This document shows, piece after piece, positions 26,071 through 34,896 of a stretch of 64,000 bases of DNA (positions are counted from its first letter, which is position 1; every line of letters begins with the position of its first letter). This DNA comes from Hyalangium gracile (GTDB lineage Bacteria; Myxococcota; Myxococcia; Myxococcales; Myxococcaceae), in NCBI RefSeq assembly GCF_020103725.1, contig NZ_JAHXBG010000007.1:434001-498000 (forward strand), in the 5' to 3' direction. A model generated the notes under the pieces. The model was not told the origin of the DNA. It ran no database searches and saw nothing but the letters and a program-made list of their open reading frames with translations. The translations under genes and the position numbers were made by a program.

Positions 26071-26095
26071 GGCAAGGCGCACTGGAGATGTCGTC

Positions 26096-26407
26096 ATGAA
26101 GCCTGAAGCGCACCCGGTCTACCCGCCCGCCCGCATCACCTGCGCGTGCGGCAACATCGTCGAGACCAAGTCCACGCGCGGCTCGTTCAGCGTGGAAATC
26201 TGCTCGAACTGCCACCCCTTCTTCACCGGTAAGTACAAGCTGCTCGACACGCAGGGCCGCGTCGACCGCTTCCGCAAGAAGTACGCCGCCACCAACGCCG
26301 CCAAGGACGCCGCGAAGGAGGCCGCCGCCGCTGGTGGCGAGGCCGCTGCCGCCGCTCCGGCCGCGGGCGCTGGCAAGAAGGGCAAGAAGGGCGAGGCGAA
26401 GGCGTAA
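26096..26407 (+). CDS. rpmE: 50S ribosomal protein L31 with long basic tail
   Basis: A 103-aa bL31 protein of the zinc-binding (C+) type. Cys16 and Cys18 (TCACGN) with Cys36 and Cys39 ([15 protein letters not shown]) form the zinc site. The core ends near residue 62 at VDRFRKKY. It is followed by about 40 residues of Ala/Lys/Gly low-complexity sequence ending [10 protein letters not shown], longer than the usual ~70-aa L31. L31 bridges the 50S and 30S subunits. GGAG lies 8 nt before the ATG. It has its own promoter (25996-26024) and is not part of a larger ribosomal operon here. Confidence 0.95.
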   Translation: MKPEAHPVYPPARITCACGNIVETKSTRGSFSVEICSNCHPFFTGKYKLLDTQGRVDRFRKKYAATNAAKDAAKEAAAAGGEAAAAAPAAGAGKKGKKGEAKA

Positions 26408-26514
26408 CGACGCCGTCGCTCAGTCCGTGCTGTCCCCGCCGAGCAGGGTGACGGAGGGCTTCCTCGGGAAGCGCTCCCGCCCTGCTCGCGGCCGTTTCAG
26501 GGGGTCAAGTTTTC

Positions 26515-26548
26515 GAGTGCTACAGATCGAAATTTGGACGTAGCACTC
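26515..26548. promoter_or_regulatory. Perfect 9-bp inverted repeat upstream of the DNA methyltransferase
   Basis: GAGTGCTAC (26515-26523) and GTAGCACTC (26540-26548) are exact reverse complements 16 bp apart, in a locally AT-rich patch 50 bp before the methyltransferase start. It could be an operator for a dimeric regulator or a leader hairpin. A second dyad, GAGCAGGG/CCCTGCTC (26441-26448/26480-26487), lies upstream and may end L31 transcription. Confidence 0.45.
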
Positions 26549-26597
26549 AGGTGACTGCACAGTCCGCCGCGTCAACGAAGTGCGAGACGGAGGCGAG

Positions 26598-27467
26598 ATG
26601 TCCGCGGAAGCCACAGCGCTGAAGATTGCTGACCGCTCCTTGAGCGAGAGCCTGTTCGCGAAGGGCGATGCGTACCGGCTGTACCAGGGTGACAGCATCG
26701 AGCTGATGAACCAGTTCCCCGAGCAGCAGTTCGACATGGTGTTCGCGGATCCGCCCTACTTCCTGTCCAACGGCGGCTTCACGTGCAAGAGCGGCAAGCG
26801 GGCCTCGGTGCAGAAGGGCGCCTGGGACGTGTCGCGGGGCGTGGAGGAGGACCACCGCTTCACCACCGAGTGGCTCAAGGCCTGCCAGCGGGTGCTCAAG
26901 CCCACGGGCACGCTGTGGGTGAGCGGCACCCAGCACGTCATCTTCAACGTCGGCTTCGCGATGCAGAAGCTGGGCTTCAAGCTGCTGAACACGGTGACCT
27001 GGTACAAGCCGAACGCCAGCCCCAACCTGTCGTGCCGCTACTTCACGCACTCCACGGAGCTGCTCATCTGGGCGTCGCCGCGGCAGACGAAGACGCTGCA
27101 GCACACGTTCAACTACGCGCGGATGAAGGCGGAGAACGGCGGCAAGCAGATGCGCGACGTGTGGAACCTGCCGCGCACGGGCGAGGAGGAGCTGACGGCG
27201 GACGGCGCCGGGCGGATGTGGACGCAGATTGCGCCGCGCCGCGAGGAGAAGGCCTTCGGCAGCCACCCCACGCAGAAGCCGGTGGCGCTGCTGGAGCGCA
27301 TCATCGAGGCGAGCACGCCGGAGGACGCGGCCATCCTGGACCCGTTCAACGGCAGCGGCACGAGCGGCGTGGCGTCGCTGAAGCTGGGCCGGCGCTACAC
27401 GGGCATCGACCTGGATCCGAAGTACCTGGAGCTGACGAAGAAGCGCCTGGACGCCGTCGGCCGCTGA
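26598..27467 (+). CDS. Beta-class DNA (adenine-N6 or cytosine-N4) methyltransferase
   Basis: A 289-aa SAM-dependent DNA methyltransferase. The catalytic motif IV DPPY (51-54) comes first, and the SAM-binding motif I (DPFNGSGTSG, 248-257) lies at the C-terminus. This is the beta-class order seen in DpnA/MboII-like and CcrM-like enzymes. The WYKPNASPNLSCRYFTHSTELLIWA block and SHPTQKPVALLERII are typical. No restriction endonuclease gene is adjacent, so it is an orphan that may regulate genes or protect DNA. ATG 26598 follows GGAGGCG; an upstream GTG at 26580 is less likely. The target sequence cannot be predicted. Confidence 0.9.
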   Translation: MSAEATALKIADRSLSESLFAKGDAYRLYQGDSIELMNQFPEQQFDMVFADPPYFLSNGGFTCKSGKRASVQKGAWDVSRGVEEDHRFTTEWLKACQRVLKPTGTLWVSGTQHVIFNVGFAMQKLGFKLLNTVTWYKPNASPNLSCRYFTHSTELLIWASPRQTKTLQHTFNYARMKAENGGKQMRDVWNLPRTGEEELTADGAGRMWTQIAPRREEKAFGSHPTQKPVALLERIIEASTPEDAAILDPFNGSGTSGVASLKLGRRYTGIDLDPKYLELTKKRLDAVGR

Positions 27468-27485
27468 GCCTTGGAGGGGGGACCC

Positions 27486-28181
27486 ATGACGATGAAGTGC
27501 CCGAAGTGTGGTCGCCCCATCGAGGCGACCGGTTTGCAGCCTGGCTCCAACGTCACCTGTGTATGCGGCAACGTGGTGGCGGTGCCGAAGAAGGGCATGA
27601 GCCGCACGCTGCTGTGGGTGCTCATCGCTGGAGGAGCGGTGGTGCTGGCCTGCCCATGCCTGGGCGTGCTGTCGGCGATCGCCATCCCCAACTTCATCCG
27701 GTACCAGGCGCGGGCGAAGCAGGCGGAGTGCAAGGCCAACCTGAAGTCCTTCTACATCGCCGCCCAGATGGCACAGGAGTCGGAGGGCAGCCAGGCGGAC
27801 CTCTCCAAGCTGGGCTTCAACCCGGAGCGGGGCAACCGCTACGCGTACTTCCTGGGGCCGGGGGCCATGGAGGATCGCAGCGGCGCCCAGGCCACGGGCA
27901 CGGAGGGGGCGCAGGCCATCGGCGTGGACACGTTCAAGTTCCCGACGGGGCGTGAGCTCACGTTCAGGGATCTGCCGCCGGAGGTGGCCTCTCAGGTCGG
28001 GGTCTCGGGCCAGTGCCCGGACTGCTCCATCACCATGGCCTGCGCGGGGGACGTCGACAACAACGCCCTGGATGCGCCGGACGTGTGGAGCATCTCCACC
28101 CGCGAACGGCAGGGCCCGCAGGGGGAGACCATTCTCGCGGGAGAGCCCTACAACCACGTGAACGACGTCACCTCGGACTGA
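27486..28181 (+). CDS. Zinc-ribbon plus pilin-like membrane protein
   Basis: A 231-aa protein of unusual build. Residues 1-35 form a zinc ribbon (CPKC at 5-8, CVC at 25-27). A membrane helix covers about 42-66, and IAIPNFIRYQARAKQAECKANL then resembles the N-terminal helix of type IV pilins such as PilA, followed by a small globular region with several Cys. No prepilin-peptidase site (G/FTLIE) is present, because the zinc ribbon precedes the helix. So it is not a standard pilin; it may have adopted the pilin head as an extracytoplasmic domain. It starts at ATG 27486 after GGAGGGG, 18 bp downstream of the methyltransferase. Confidence 0.7.
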   Translation: MTMKCPKCGRPIEATGLQPGSNVTCVCGNVVAVPKKGMSRTLLWVLIAGGAVVLACPCLGVLSAIAIPNFIRYQARAKQAECKANLKSFYIAAQMAQESEGSQADLSKLGFNPERGNRYAYFLGPGAMEDRSGAQATGTEGAQAIGVDTFKFPTGRELTFRDLPPEVASQVGVSGQCPDCSITMACAGDVDNNALDAPDVWSISTRERQGPQGETILAGEPYNHVNDVTSD

Positions 28182-28340
28182 GCCACGTCCGAGGGGGGGG
28201 CGCTGAGCGCCAGGGGTGCGTGCGGTGGATTCGCGCGACCGTCTCGGGTGCTGGACGGGTTGGACTGACTCGGGGTGTTCCTTCCCTCGGGTTCACAGGG
28301 GACCTGCATTGGCACGCGGCGTGCTCAGGCACTGCCGGCG

Positions 28341-29327
28341 ATGCCGGGACCCCATGATCTCTTCGCTCGTTTCACCTTTGGCCAGCCGGAGCGGGCTGCG
28401 GCGGAGCTGCGCGCCATCCTGCCCGCCGAGGTGGCGTCTCAAGTGGACTGGTCCAGCCTGCGCCGCGAGTCCGGCAGCGTGGTGGACCCGGAGCTGAGAG
28501 AGAGCCAGAGCGACCTGCTGTTTTCGGCCCGGCTCCATGGCGGCCAGCCGCTGCTGCTCTACCTGCTGCTGGAGCACCAATCCTCGGTGGATCGGTGGAT
28601 GGCGCTGAGGATGCTTCGCTATGTGGTGCGCCAGCTCGAGCACTGGCGGCAGGAGCACCCGGAGAGCGAGGTGTTGCCGCTGGTGATTCCCCTGGTCATG
28701 TACCACGGGCCAGAGGGAGCCTGGACCGCGCCGCGTCGCGTGGAGGAGCTGTTCCCGTTGCCGCGTGAGGGTCCCCAGGCAGAGCACTGGCGGGCGCTGG
28801 CACCGCGCTTCGAGTACCTGGTTGATGACCTGACGAGAGAGCGAGAAGAGGCGCTGAGGGCGCGTCCGGGGCCACCGCTTCCGCGCTTGACGCTGCTCAT
28901 CCTGCGCTACGGGAGAACCGAGGAACTCGCCTGGAGGCTGGAGAGCTGGAAGGCCCTGTTCGCGGAGGTCTACGGAGAACCGGAAGGGCTCGAAAACCTG
29001 CGCGCGGTCGTCCGTTACCTGATGGAAGTGGGAGACGAGGCCACGCGCCAGGCAGTGAAGCGAGTGTTACATTCCGTGACGAGTGAGCAGCGAACGGAGG
29101 AACTCATGATGACCGTGGGGGAGAAGCTCATCGAGCAGGGCCGTCAGCAGGGGATTGCGCTGGGGCGCGCGGAAAGCGTGCTGAGGATTCTGACTCTTCG
29201 TGGCATCCCCGTGGACGAGAGTGCGCGCAAGCTCGTCCTGTCTTGTACGGACCTGGCGACTCTCGGCCAGTGGTTCGATCGGGCGCTGACTGCCACCCGT
29301 TTTTCGGATCTCATGGAAAGCCAGTGA
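28341..29327 (+). CDS. Rpn-family PD-(D/E)XK nuclease / transposase-like protein
   Basis: A 328-aa protein of the Rpn (YhgA-like, PDDEXK) family, once called transposase_31. These nucleases promote RecA-independent recombination in E. coli. The nuclease core is in the first half: ESQSDLLFSARL gives the Asp, and LLYLLLEHQSS gives the Glu-x-Gln of the D-(E/Q)xK site. VLPLVIPLVMYHGPEGAW is the family block. The C-terminal helical part ends with IEQGRQQGIALGRAESVLRIL and RGIPVDE. It starts at ATG 28341. These genes are often multicopy and strain-variable. Its 3' end is only 9 bp from the convergent aminopeptidase. Confidence 0.8.
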   Translation: MPGPHDLFARFTFGQPERAAAELRAILPAEVASQVDWSSLRRESGSVVDPELRESQSDLLFSARLHGGQPLLLYLLLEHQSSVDRWMALRMLRYVVRQLEHWRQEHPESEVLPLVIPLVMYHGPEGAWTAPRRVEELFPLPREGPQAEHWRALAPRFEYLVDDLTREREEALRARPGPPLPRLTLLILRYGRTEELAWRLESWKALFAEVYGEPEGLENLRAVVRYLMEVGDEATRQAVKRVLHSVTSEQRTEELMMTVGEKLIEQGRQQGIALGRAESVLRILTLRGIPVDESARKLVLSCTDLATLGQWFDRALTATRFSDLMESQ

Positions 29328-29336
29328 CGCCGAGCC

Positions 29337-31091
29337 TCACGCCCTCGCCAGGATGCCCTCGATGCCCTGGCGGGCGATGGGGTGGTAGCGCTCGGCGTAC
29401 TTCTGGAAGATCTCCCGGGCCTTGCCCCGGTACTCCTTGGTGGAGTGCAGCGTGCTGTAGAGGGGCTTGAGGTACTTCATCCGTCCCACCTCGCCCAGGA
29501 ACTGCTCGGTGCGCTCCAGCGCGGGCGCGTACTGGGCCCGCAGCGCCGCGATCAGCCAGGACAGCAGCACCTCCGAGTTGGTGCTCTTCGTGAACTGGAA
29601 GCGCTCGTCCAGCGCCCGGAGCGTGTCGCGCGGCGTGTCCGAGGGCAGCCACTCCAGGAAGAGCTGCCACTCGGCAGGCGTCCACGTCTTCACCTCCTCG
29701 CGCGAGGGCAGGGTGCCCTTGAGCCGCTGCAACTCCTCCAGCCGCCGCGAGCGGGGCGAGGGCGCGCTGTCCGGAATCCCCGGCTGGTGCAGGTAGGCCT
29801 CCCCGTTCACCTTGGCCAGCACTCCCGGCAGCTCGCGCTCGGTGAAGGCCACCCAGTCCTCGCTGGTGAGCGCCTTGAACCGGAACGTGTCGATGTACTT
29901 GCGCAGGTACGCGTCGAACGCTGGCCGCCCCACGGCCGTCTCCATCGCGCACAGCATCAGGTAGCCCTTCTCGTAGGGGATCTGCGAGAAGACGTCGTCC
30001 GGATCGATGCCCGTCAGGTGCGTGCGCAGCGCCGTGAGCTGCGGGTGCGCGCGGAAGTGCTCCAGCGCCGTCTCCAGCGAGCGGCGGCCCAGCGCGGCGT
30101 GCAGCGTGGCCATCTCCGGGCCCTCCAGCGCCTCGAGGATGCGGCGCTCGGCGAACACGGTGAAGCTCTCGTTGAGCCAGAAGTGCTCCGCGGAGGCGTT
30201 CGTCACCAGGTTGCCCGTCCACGAGTGGGCCAGCTCGTGCGCCACCACGTTCACCAGGCTCTTGTCCCCGGCCAGCAGCGTCGGCGTGAGGAACGTCAGC
30301 CGCGGGTTCTCCATGCCCCCGTAGGGGAACGAGGGCGGCATGGTGAGCAGATCGAACCGCTCCCAGTCATACGGGCCGAAGAGGGACTCGGCCACCCGCA
30401 GCATCTCGTCCACATCCTCGAACTCGGAGGCGGCGTCCTCCAGCAGCTCCGGCTCGGCCCACACCCGCGAGCGCGGCCCCAGATCCTTGGGCGCCAGGCT
30501 CCCCACCGCGAACGCCAGCAGGTACGGGGGAATGGGCTGGGGCATCTCGTAGTGCTCCACCGCCTCCACCCCGGGCTCCTCGCGGCGCACGAAGCCGGCC
30601 GCCATCACCGCCTTGAGCGCCTTGGGAATCGTCAGCGCCGCCGTGTACCGGATGCGGATGCGCGGCGTGTCCTGAAGCGGAATCACCGAGCGTGCGTGGA
30701 TGGCCTGGCACTGGCTGAACAGGAACGGGTGCTGCCCGCCCGCCGTCTGCGAGGGCGTGAGCCACTGCAGGGCGCTGGCCTGCGGAGAGGTGCGATAGCG
30801 CACCGTGAGCTGGCGCAGCCCCGAGGGCAGCTCGATGCGCAGCCGGCTGCCGAGGATGGGCTCCGGGGACGACAGGGTGAAGGGCAGCGGCTTGCCCTGG
30901 GCGTCCACCACTGCACGAATGTCGAGTTCCCGGGTATCCAGATCCAGGGGCCCCGCGGACGCTTCCTTCAAGGTGAGGGTCACCTCCGCGTGCAGGCGGC
31001 GCGTCCGGAAGTCCACACGGGCCTTCCAGTCAAGGGTTTCGGTCTCGGGCTGCGTGGTGTCGTTGTACGAGTGTGGGTCGAGGCGGGGCAT
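29337..31091 (-). CDS. M1-family aminopeptidase (leukotriene A4 hydrolase-like)
   Basis: A 584-aa zinc aminopeptidase. The substrate-anchoring GGMEN motif is at 258-262. The zinc site HELAH (285-289), followed 18 residues later by Glu308 in WLNESF, is the HEXXH-x18-E consensus. FLFSQCQAIHARSVIPLQDTP resembles the Q-x-Q-A motif of leukotriene A4 hydrolases, and the C-terminal part (about 440-584) is all helical, as in that subfamily. No signal peptide is seen, so it is probably cytoplasmic, trimming N-terminal residues from peptides. ATG 31091 lacks a clear ribosome-binding site. It is divergent from the beta-oxidation operon. Confidence 0.92.
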   Translation of the reverse strand: MPRLDPHSYNDTTQPETETLDWKARVDFRTRRLHAEVTLTLKEASAGPLDLDTRELDIRAVVDAQGKPLPFTLSSPEPILGSRLRIELPSGLRQLTVRYRTSPQASALQWLTPSQTAGGQHPFLFSQCQAIHARSVIPLQDTPRIRIRYTAALTIPKALKAVMAAGFVRREEPGVEAVEHYEMPQPIPPYLLAFAVGSLAPKDLGPRSRVWAEPELLEDAASEFEDVDEMLRVAESLFGPYDWERFDLLTMPPSFPYGGMENPRLTFLTPTLLAGDKSLVNVVAHELAHSWTGNLVTNASAEHFWLNESFTVFAERRILEALEGPEMATLHAALGRRSLETALEHFRAHPQLTALRTHLTGIDPDDVFSQIPYEKGYLMLCAMETAVGRPAFDAYLRKYIDTFRFKALTSEDWVAFTERELPGVLAKVNGEAYLHQPGIPDSAPSPRSRRLEELQRLKGTLPSREEVKTWTPAEWQLFLEWLPSDTPRDTLRALDERFQFTKSTNSEVLLSWLIAALRAQYAPALERTEQFLGEVGRMKYLKPLYSTLHSTKEYRGKAREIFQKYAERYHPIARQGIEGILARA

Positions 31092-31137
31092 GGGCCAGAG
31101 GGTTGTAGTCGCAAGGGCGACCTGGTGGCGAGACTCT

Positions 31138-31159
31138 CGATTGACTTTCGGGTCAAACG
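31138..31159. promoter_or_regulatory. Palindrome in the aminopeptidase / beta-oxidation intergenic region
   Basis: CGATTGAC (31138-31145), a 6-bp spacer, and GTCAAACG (31152-31159) form a dyad with 7 of 8 paired positions. The left arm includes TTGACT, a potential -35 for the operon starting at 31204. Its position suggests an operator of a fatty-acid regulator. Confidence 0.4.
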
Positions 31160-31203
31160 CCGACATTTGTGCAGTCCCCTCATCCCTACAGGGAGCCTTT
31201 TTG

Positions 31204-33603
31204 ATGAAGACGCGGATCCGCAAAGTGGCAGTGCTGGGCGCTGGCGTGATGGGCAGTGGCATCGCCGCGCACCTGGCCAACTCGGGCGTGCGCGCGCTGC
31301 TGCTGGACATCGTCCCGCCCAAGGCGGCGCCGGGCGAGGACACCTCCTCCAAGGCCTTCCGCAACAAGTTCGTGCTGGGGGCCCTGGCGAACATGCGCAA
31401 GCAGCGCCCCAGCCCCATCGTCTCCGAGCAGGTGTTCACCGCCATCGAGGTGGGCAACTTCGAGGACGACATGGCCCGCATCTCCGAGTGCGACTGGGTC
31501 ATCGAGGTCGTCAAGGAGGACATGGCCGTCAAGCAGGCCCTGTTCGCCAAGGTGGAGCAGCACGCGCGCAAGGACGCCATCGTCAGCTCCAACACCTCGG
31601 GCCTCTCCATCGCCGGCATGCTCCAGGGCCGTGGCCCCGAGTTCCGCAAGCACTTCCTCGTCACGCACTTCTTCAACCCCGTGCGCTACATGAAGCTGCT
31701 GGAGCTGGTGGCCGGCCCCGAGACGGATCCCGAGGTGGTGCGCACCATCCACGGCTTTGGCGAGGCCGTGCTCGGCAAGGGCATCGTCTACGGCAAGGAC
31801 ACCACGAACTTCATCGCCAACCGCATCGGCGTGTACGGGATGATGAAGACCATCTCCGAGATGCGCGAGGCGGAGATGACGGTGGAGGAGGTGGACAAGA
31901 TCTTTGGCCCGGCCATGGGGCGGCCCAAGTCCGCCGTCTTCCGCACCGCGGACATCGTCGGCCTGGACACCTTCATCCACGTGGCGAAGAACTGTTACGA
32001 CACGCTCACCCAGGACGAGAAGCGTGACACGTTCGCCATCCCCGACTTCCTCCAGAAGATGGTGGAGAAGGGGCTGCTGGGCGACAAGAGCGGCTCGGGC
32101 TTCTACAAGAAGTCCAAGGGCGGCGGCGGGGACGGCGAGAAGGAGATCCTCGCGCTGGATCTGAAGACGCTCGACTACCGCTCGCAGAACAAGGTGCGCT
32201 TCGAGTCGCTGGGCGCCGCCAAGAACGTGGAGGACGTGCGCGAGCGCGTGGCCACGGTGATGAAGGGCCAGGACAAGGCCGCGAAGTTCGCCGAGCGCGT
32301 GACGCTGGACGTGCTGGCCTACTCCAGCCGCCGCATCCCCGAGATCGCCGACGACATCGTCAACATCGACCGCGGCGTGCGCTGGGGCTTCGGGTGGGAC
32401 CTGGGCCCCTTCGAGACGTGGGACGCGTACGGCGTGAAGGCCGGCGTGGCGCGGATGAAGGAGCTGGGCATCCAGCCGGCCGCCTGGGTGGAGCAGATGC
32501 TGGCCTCCGGCCGCGAGTCCTTCTACGGCGTGCAGGACGGCCGGGACACGTACTGGGACATCCCCAGCAAGTCCGTGAAGCCGGTGCAGGAGAGCCCGCG
32601 CACCATGCGCGTGGAGTACCTCAAGCGCGGCAACAAGAAGATCACCGGCAACGACAGCGCCTCGCTGTGGGACATGGGCGACGGCGTCACGCTGCTCGAG
32701 TTCCACTCGAAGATGAACTCCATCGACGATGACATCATCGCGATGATGAACAAGGCCCTGGACGAGACGGAGAAGAACTTCCAGGGGCTCGTGATTGGCA
32801 ACGACGGGGCGAACTTCTCGGCGGGCGCCAACATCATGGCGCTGCTGATGGCGGCCAAGAGCGACGAGTTCGAGGCCATCCGGAAGATGGCGGCGGCCTT
32901 CCAGGCGGCCAACCAGCGCATGCGCTACAGCGGCGTGCCGGTGGTGACGGCGCCCTTCAACCTCACCCTGGGCGGCGGCGCGGAGGTGACGATGGGCGGC
33001 AACGCCATCCAGGCCTCGGCCGAGCTGTACATGGGCCTGGTGGAGGTGGGCGTGGGCCTCATCCCCGGCGGCGGCGGCAACATGCAGCTGCTGCGCAACG
33101 TGTACGGCCCCTACGCCTCGGACAAGGACTTCGATCCGCTGCCCTTCCTCAAGAAGGTGTTCCTGTCCATCGGCACGGCGAAGGTGGCCACCAGCGCCGA
33201 GGAGGCTCGGGAGGCGGGCTTCCTGAAGGCCAGCGACGGCATCAGCGCCAACCGCGACTTCCTGCTCATGGACGCCAAGGCCCGGGTGCTGGGCATGGCG
33301 GCCTCGGGCTTCCAGCCGCCTCGGCCCACGCGCTTCCGGCTGCCGGGGCCCAGCGGCGCCGCCACCATCGACATGATGCTGTACGACATGCAGCTCAACA
33401 ACCAGATCTCCGAGCACGACCGGAAGATCGGCCAGAAGCTGGCCCACGTGCTCACCGGTGGTGACACCAGCCCCACGGCGCTGGTCACCGAGGAGCGGCT
33501 GCTGGAACTGGAGCTGGAGGCCTTCCTGAGCCTCACGGGCGAGGCGAAGACGCAGGATCGGCTCATGCACATGCTGGAGAAGGGCAAGCCGCTGCGGAAC
33601 TAG
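31204..33603 (+). CDS. 3-hydroxyacyl-CoA dehydrogenase / enoyl-CoA hydratase multifunctional enzyme
   Basis: A 799-aa beta-oxidation enzyme. The N-terminal half is the NAD-dependent 3-hydroxyacyl-CoA dehydrogenase: Rossmann motif GAGVMGSGIA near residue 12, SSNTSGLSI, then HFFNPVRYMKLLELV. The C-terminal part (about 485-720) is crotonase-like with an oxyanion segment GANFSAGANIMALL and FNLTLGGGAEV. Dehydrogenase-first order is that of B. subtilis FadN rather than E. coli FadB, which is reversed. It hydrates enoyl-CoA and oxidises the product for the thiolase next door. ATG 31204 follows GGGAG. Confidence 0.93.
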   Translation: MKTRIRKVAVLGAGVMGSGIAAHLANSGVRALLLDIVPPKAAPGEDTSSKAFRNKFVLGALANMRKQRPSPIVSEQVFTAIEVGNFEDDMARISECDWVIEVVKEDMAVKQALFAKVEQHARKDAIVSSNTSGLSIAGMLQGRGPEFRKHFLVTHFFNPVRYMKLLELVAGPETDPEVVRTIHGFGEAVLGKGIVYGKDTTNFIANRIGVYGMMKTISEMREAEMTVEEVDKIFGPAMGRPKSAVFRTADIVGLDTFIHVAKNCYDTLTQDEKRDTFAIPDFLQKMVEKGLLGDKSGSGFYKKSKGGGGDGEKEILALDLKTLDYRSQNKVRFESLGAAKNVEDVRERVATVMKGQDKAAKFAERVTLDVLAYSSRRIPEIADDIVNIDRGVRWGFGWDLGPFETWDAYGVKAGVARMKELGIQPAAWVEQMLASGRESFYGVQDGRDTYWDIPSKSVKPVQESPRTMRVEYLKRGNKKITGNDSASLWDMGDGVTLLEFHSKMNSIDDDIIAMMNKALDETEKNFQGLVIGNDGANFSAGANIMALLMAAKSDEFEAIRKMAAAFQAANQRMRYSGVPVVTAPFNLTLGGGAEVTMGGNAIQASAELYMGLVEVGVGLIPGGGGNMQLLRNVYGPYASDKDFDPLPFLKKVFLSIGTAKVATSAEEAREAGFLKASDGISANRDFLLMDAKARVLGMAASGFQPPRPTRFRLPGPSGAATIDMMLYDMQLNNQISEHDRKIGQKLAHVLTGGDTSPTALVTEERLLELELEAFLSLTGEAKTQDRLMHMLEKGKPLRN

Positions 33604-33687
33604 CGCGCGGCCTTTATCCAACGTTCCCAGAGCGATTCAGATGGAGACTTTGACTGCCTGGACGCTGTCCAGGCGAGGAGACGAAAC

Positions 33688-34860
33688 ATGGCCGGTCGAG
33701 TCGTGATTGCCAGCGCGGTGCGAACCCCGTTCACCCGCGCCCACAAGGGAGAGTTCAAGGACACGCGGCCGGACACGCTCGCCGCCCACGTCATCAAGGA
33801 GGCGGTGGCTCGGGTTCCCGGGCTGAAGCCGGAGGAAGTGGAGGACGTCATCCTCGGCTGCGCCATGCCGGAGGCCGAGCAGGGGATGAACGTCGCTCGC
33901 CAGGCCTCCCTGCTGGCGGGCCTGCCGGACACCGTTCCGGCGATGACGATCAACCGCTTCTGCTCGTCGGGCACCCAGTCGATCGCCCAGGCGGCGCAGG
34001 CGATCCAGGCGGGGATGCTCCAGGTGGCGGTCGCCGGTGGCACCGAGTCCATGACGATGGTGCCCATGGGCGGCAACAAGGTGAGCGCCAACCCGGAGAT
34101 CATGGCCAAGCACCCGGAGGTGTACACCTCCATGGGCGCGACGGCGGAGAACATCGCCACCCGCTACAGCGTGACGCGCGCGGACGCGGACAAGTTCGCC
34201 TACGAGTCCCAGCGCCGGGCGGCCACGGCCCGTGAGCAGGGGAAGTTCAAGGAGGAGATCCTCCCGGTCACCACGACGGTGTACGACGACGACGGCAAGC
34301 CCAAGCAGGTGACCGTCACGTTCGACACCATCCTGCGGCCGGACACCACGCTGGAGGGCCTGGCGAAGCTGAAGCCGGCCTTCAACGCCAAGGGCGTGGT
34401 GACGGCGGGCAACGCGTCGCCGCTGACGGACGGCGCGGCGGCGGCGGTCGTCATGAGCGAGGAGAAGGCGAAGTCGCTCGGGGTGAAGCCGCTGGGCTAC
34501 TTCCTGGACTACCAGGTGGCGGGCGTGCCGCCGGAGATCATGGGCATCGGGCCCATCCCGGCGGTGAAGAAGCTGCTGGCGAAGAACAAGCTCAAGGTCG
34601 AGGACATCGACGTCTTCGAGCTGAACGAGGCCTTCGCGGCGCAGGTGCTGCACTGCATCCGTGAGCTGGGCATCCCGCTGGACAAGGTGAACCCGAACGG
34701 CGGCGCCATCGCCCTGGGCCACCCGCTGGGCGTGTCCGGTGCGCGCATGGTGGCCACCATCCTGTACGAGCTGAAGCGCCGCAACGGCCGCTACGGCGTG
34801 GTCAGCATGTGCATCGGCGGCGGCATGGGCGCCGCGGCGCTCATCGAGCTGGCGAAGTAG
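33688..34860 (+). CDS. Acetyl-CoA acyltransferase (3-ketoacyl-CoA thiolase)
   Basis: A 390-aa thiolase completing beta-oxidation by cleaving 3-ketoacyl-CoA with CoA. The nucleophile Cys92 is in INRFCSSGTQS. The catalytic His (about 345) lies in NGGAIALGHPLGVSGAR and the second Cys (about 375) in SMCIGGGMGAA. The N-terminal VVIASAVRTPFTRAHKGEFKD is standard. Length is normal for FadA/FadI-type degradative thiolases. It lies 84 bp after the multifunctional enzyme and ends in a strong terminator (34897-34930), so the two form one operon. Confidence 0.95.
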   Translation: MAGRVVIASAVRTPFTRAHKGEFKDTRPDTLAAHVIKEAVARVPGLKPEEVEDVILGCAMPEAEQGMNVARQASLLAGLPDTVPAMTINRFCSSGTQSIAQAAQAIQAGMLQVAVAGGTESMTMVPMGGNKVSANPEIMAKHPEVYTSMGATAENIATRYSVTRADADKFAYESQRRAATAREQGKFKEEILPVTTTVYDDDGKPKQVTVTFDTILRPDTTLEGLAKLKPAFNAKGVVTAGNASPLTDGAAAAVVMSEEKAKSLGVKPLGYFLDYQVAGVPPEIMGIGPIPAVKKLLAKNKLKVEDIDVFELNEAFAAQVLHCIRELGIPLDKVNPNGGAIALGHPLGVSGARMVATILYELKRRNGRYGVVSMCIGGGMGAAALIELAK

Positions 34861-34896
34861 TCCCCGACGCGAACATCCGTGTTGTTCTCTCGAAAT

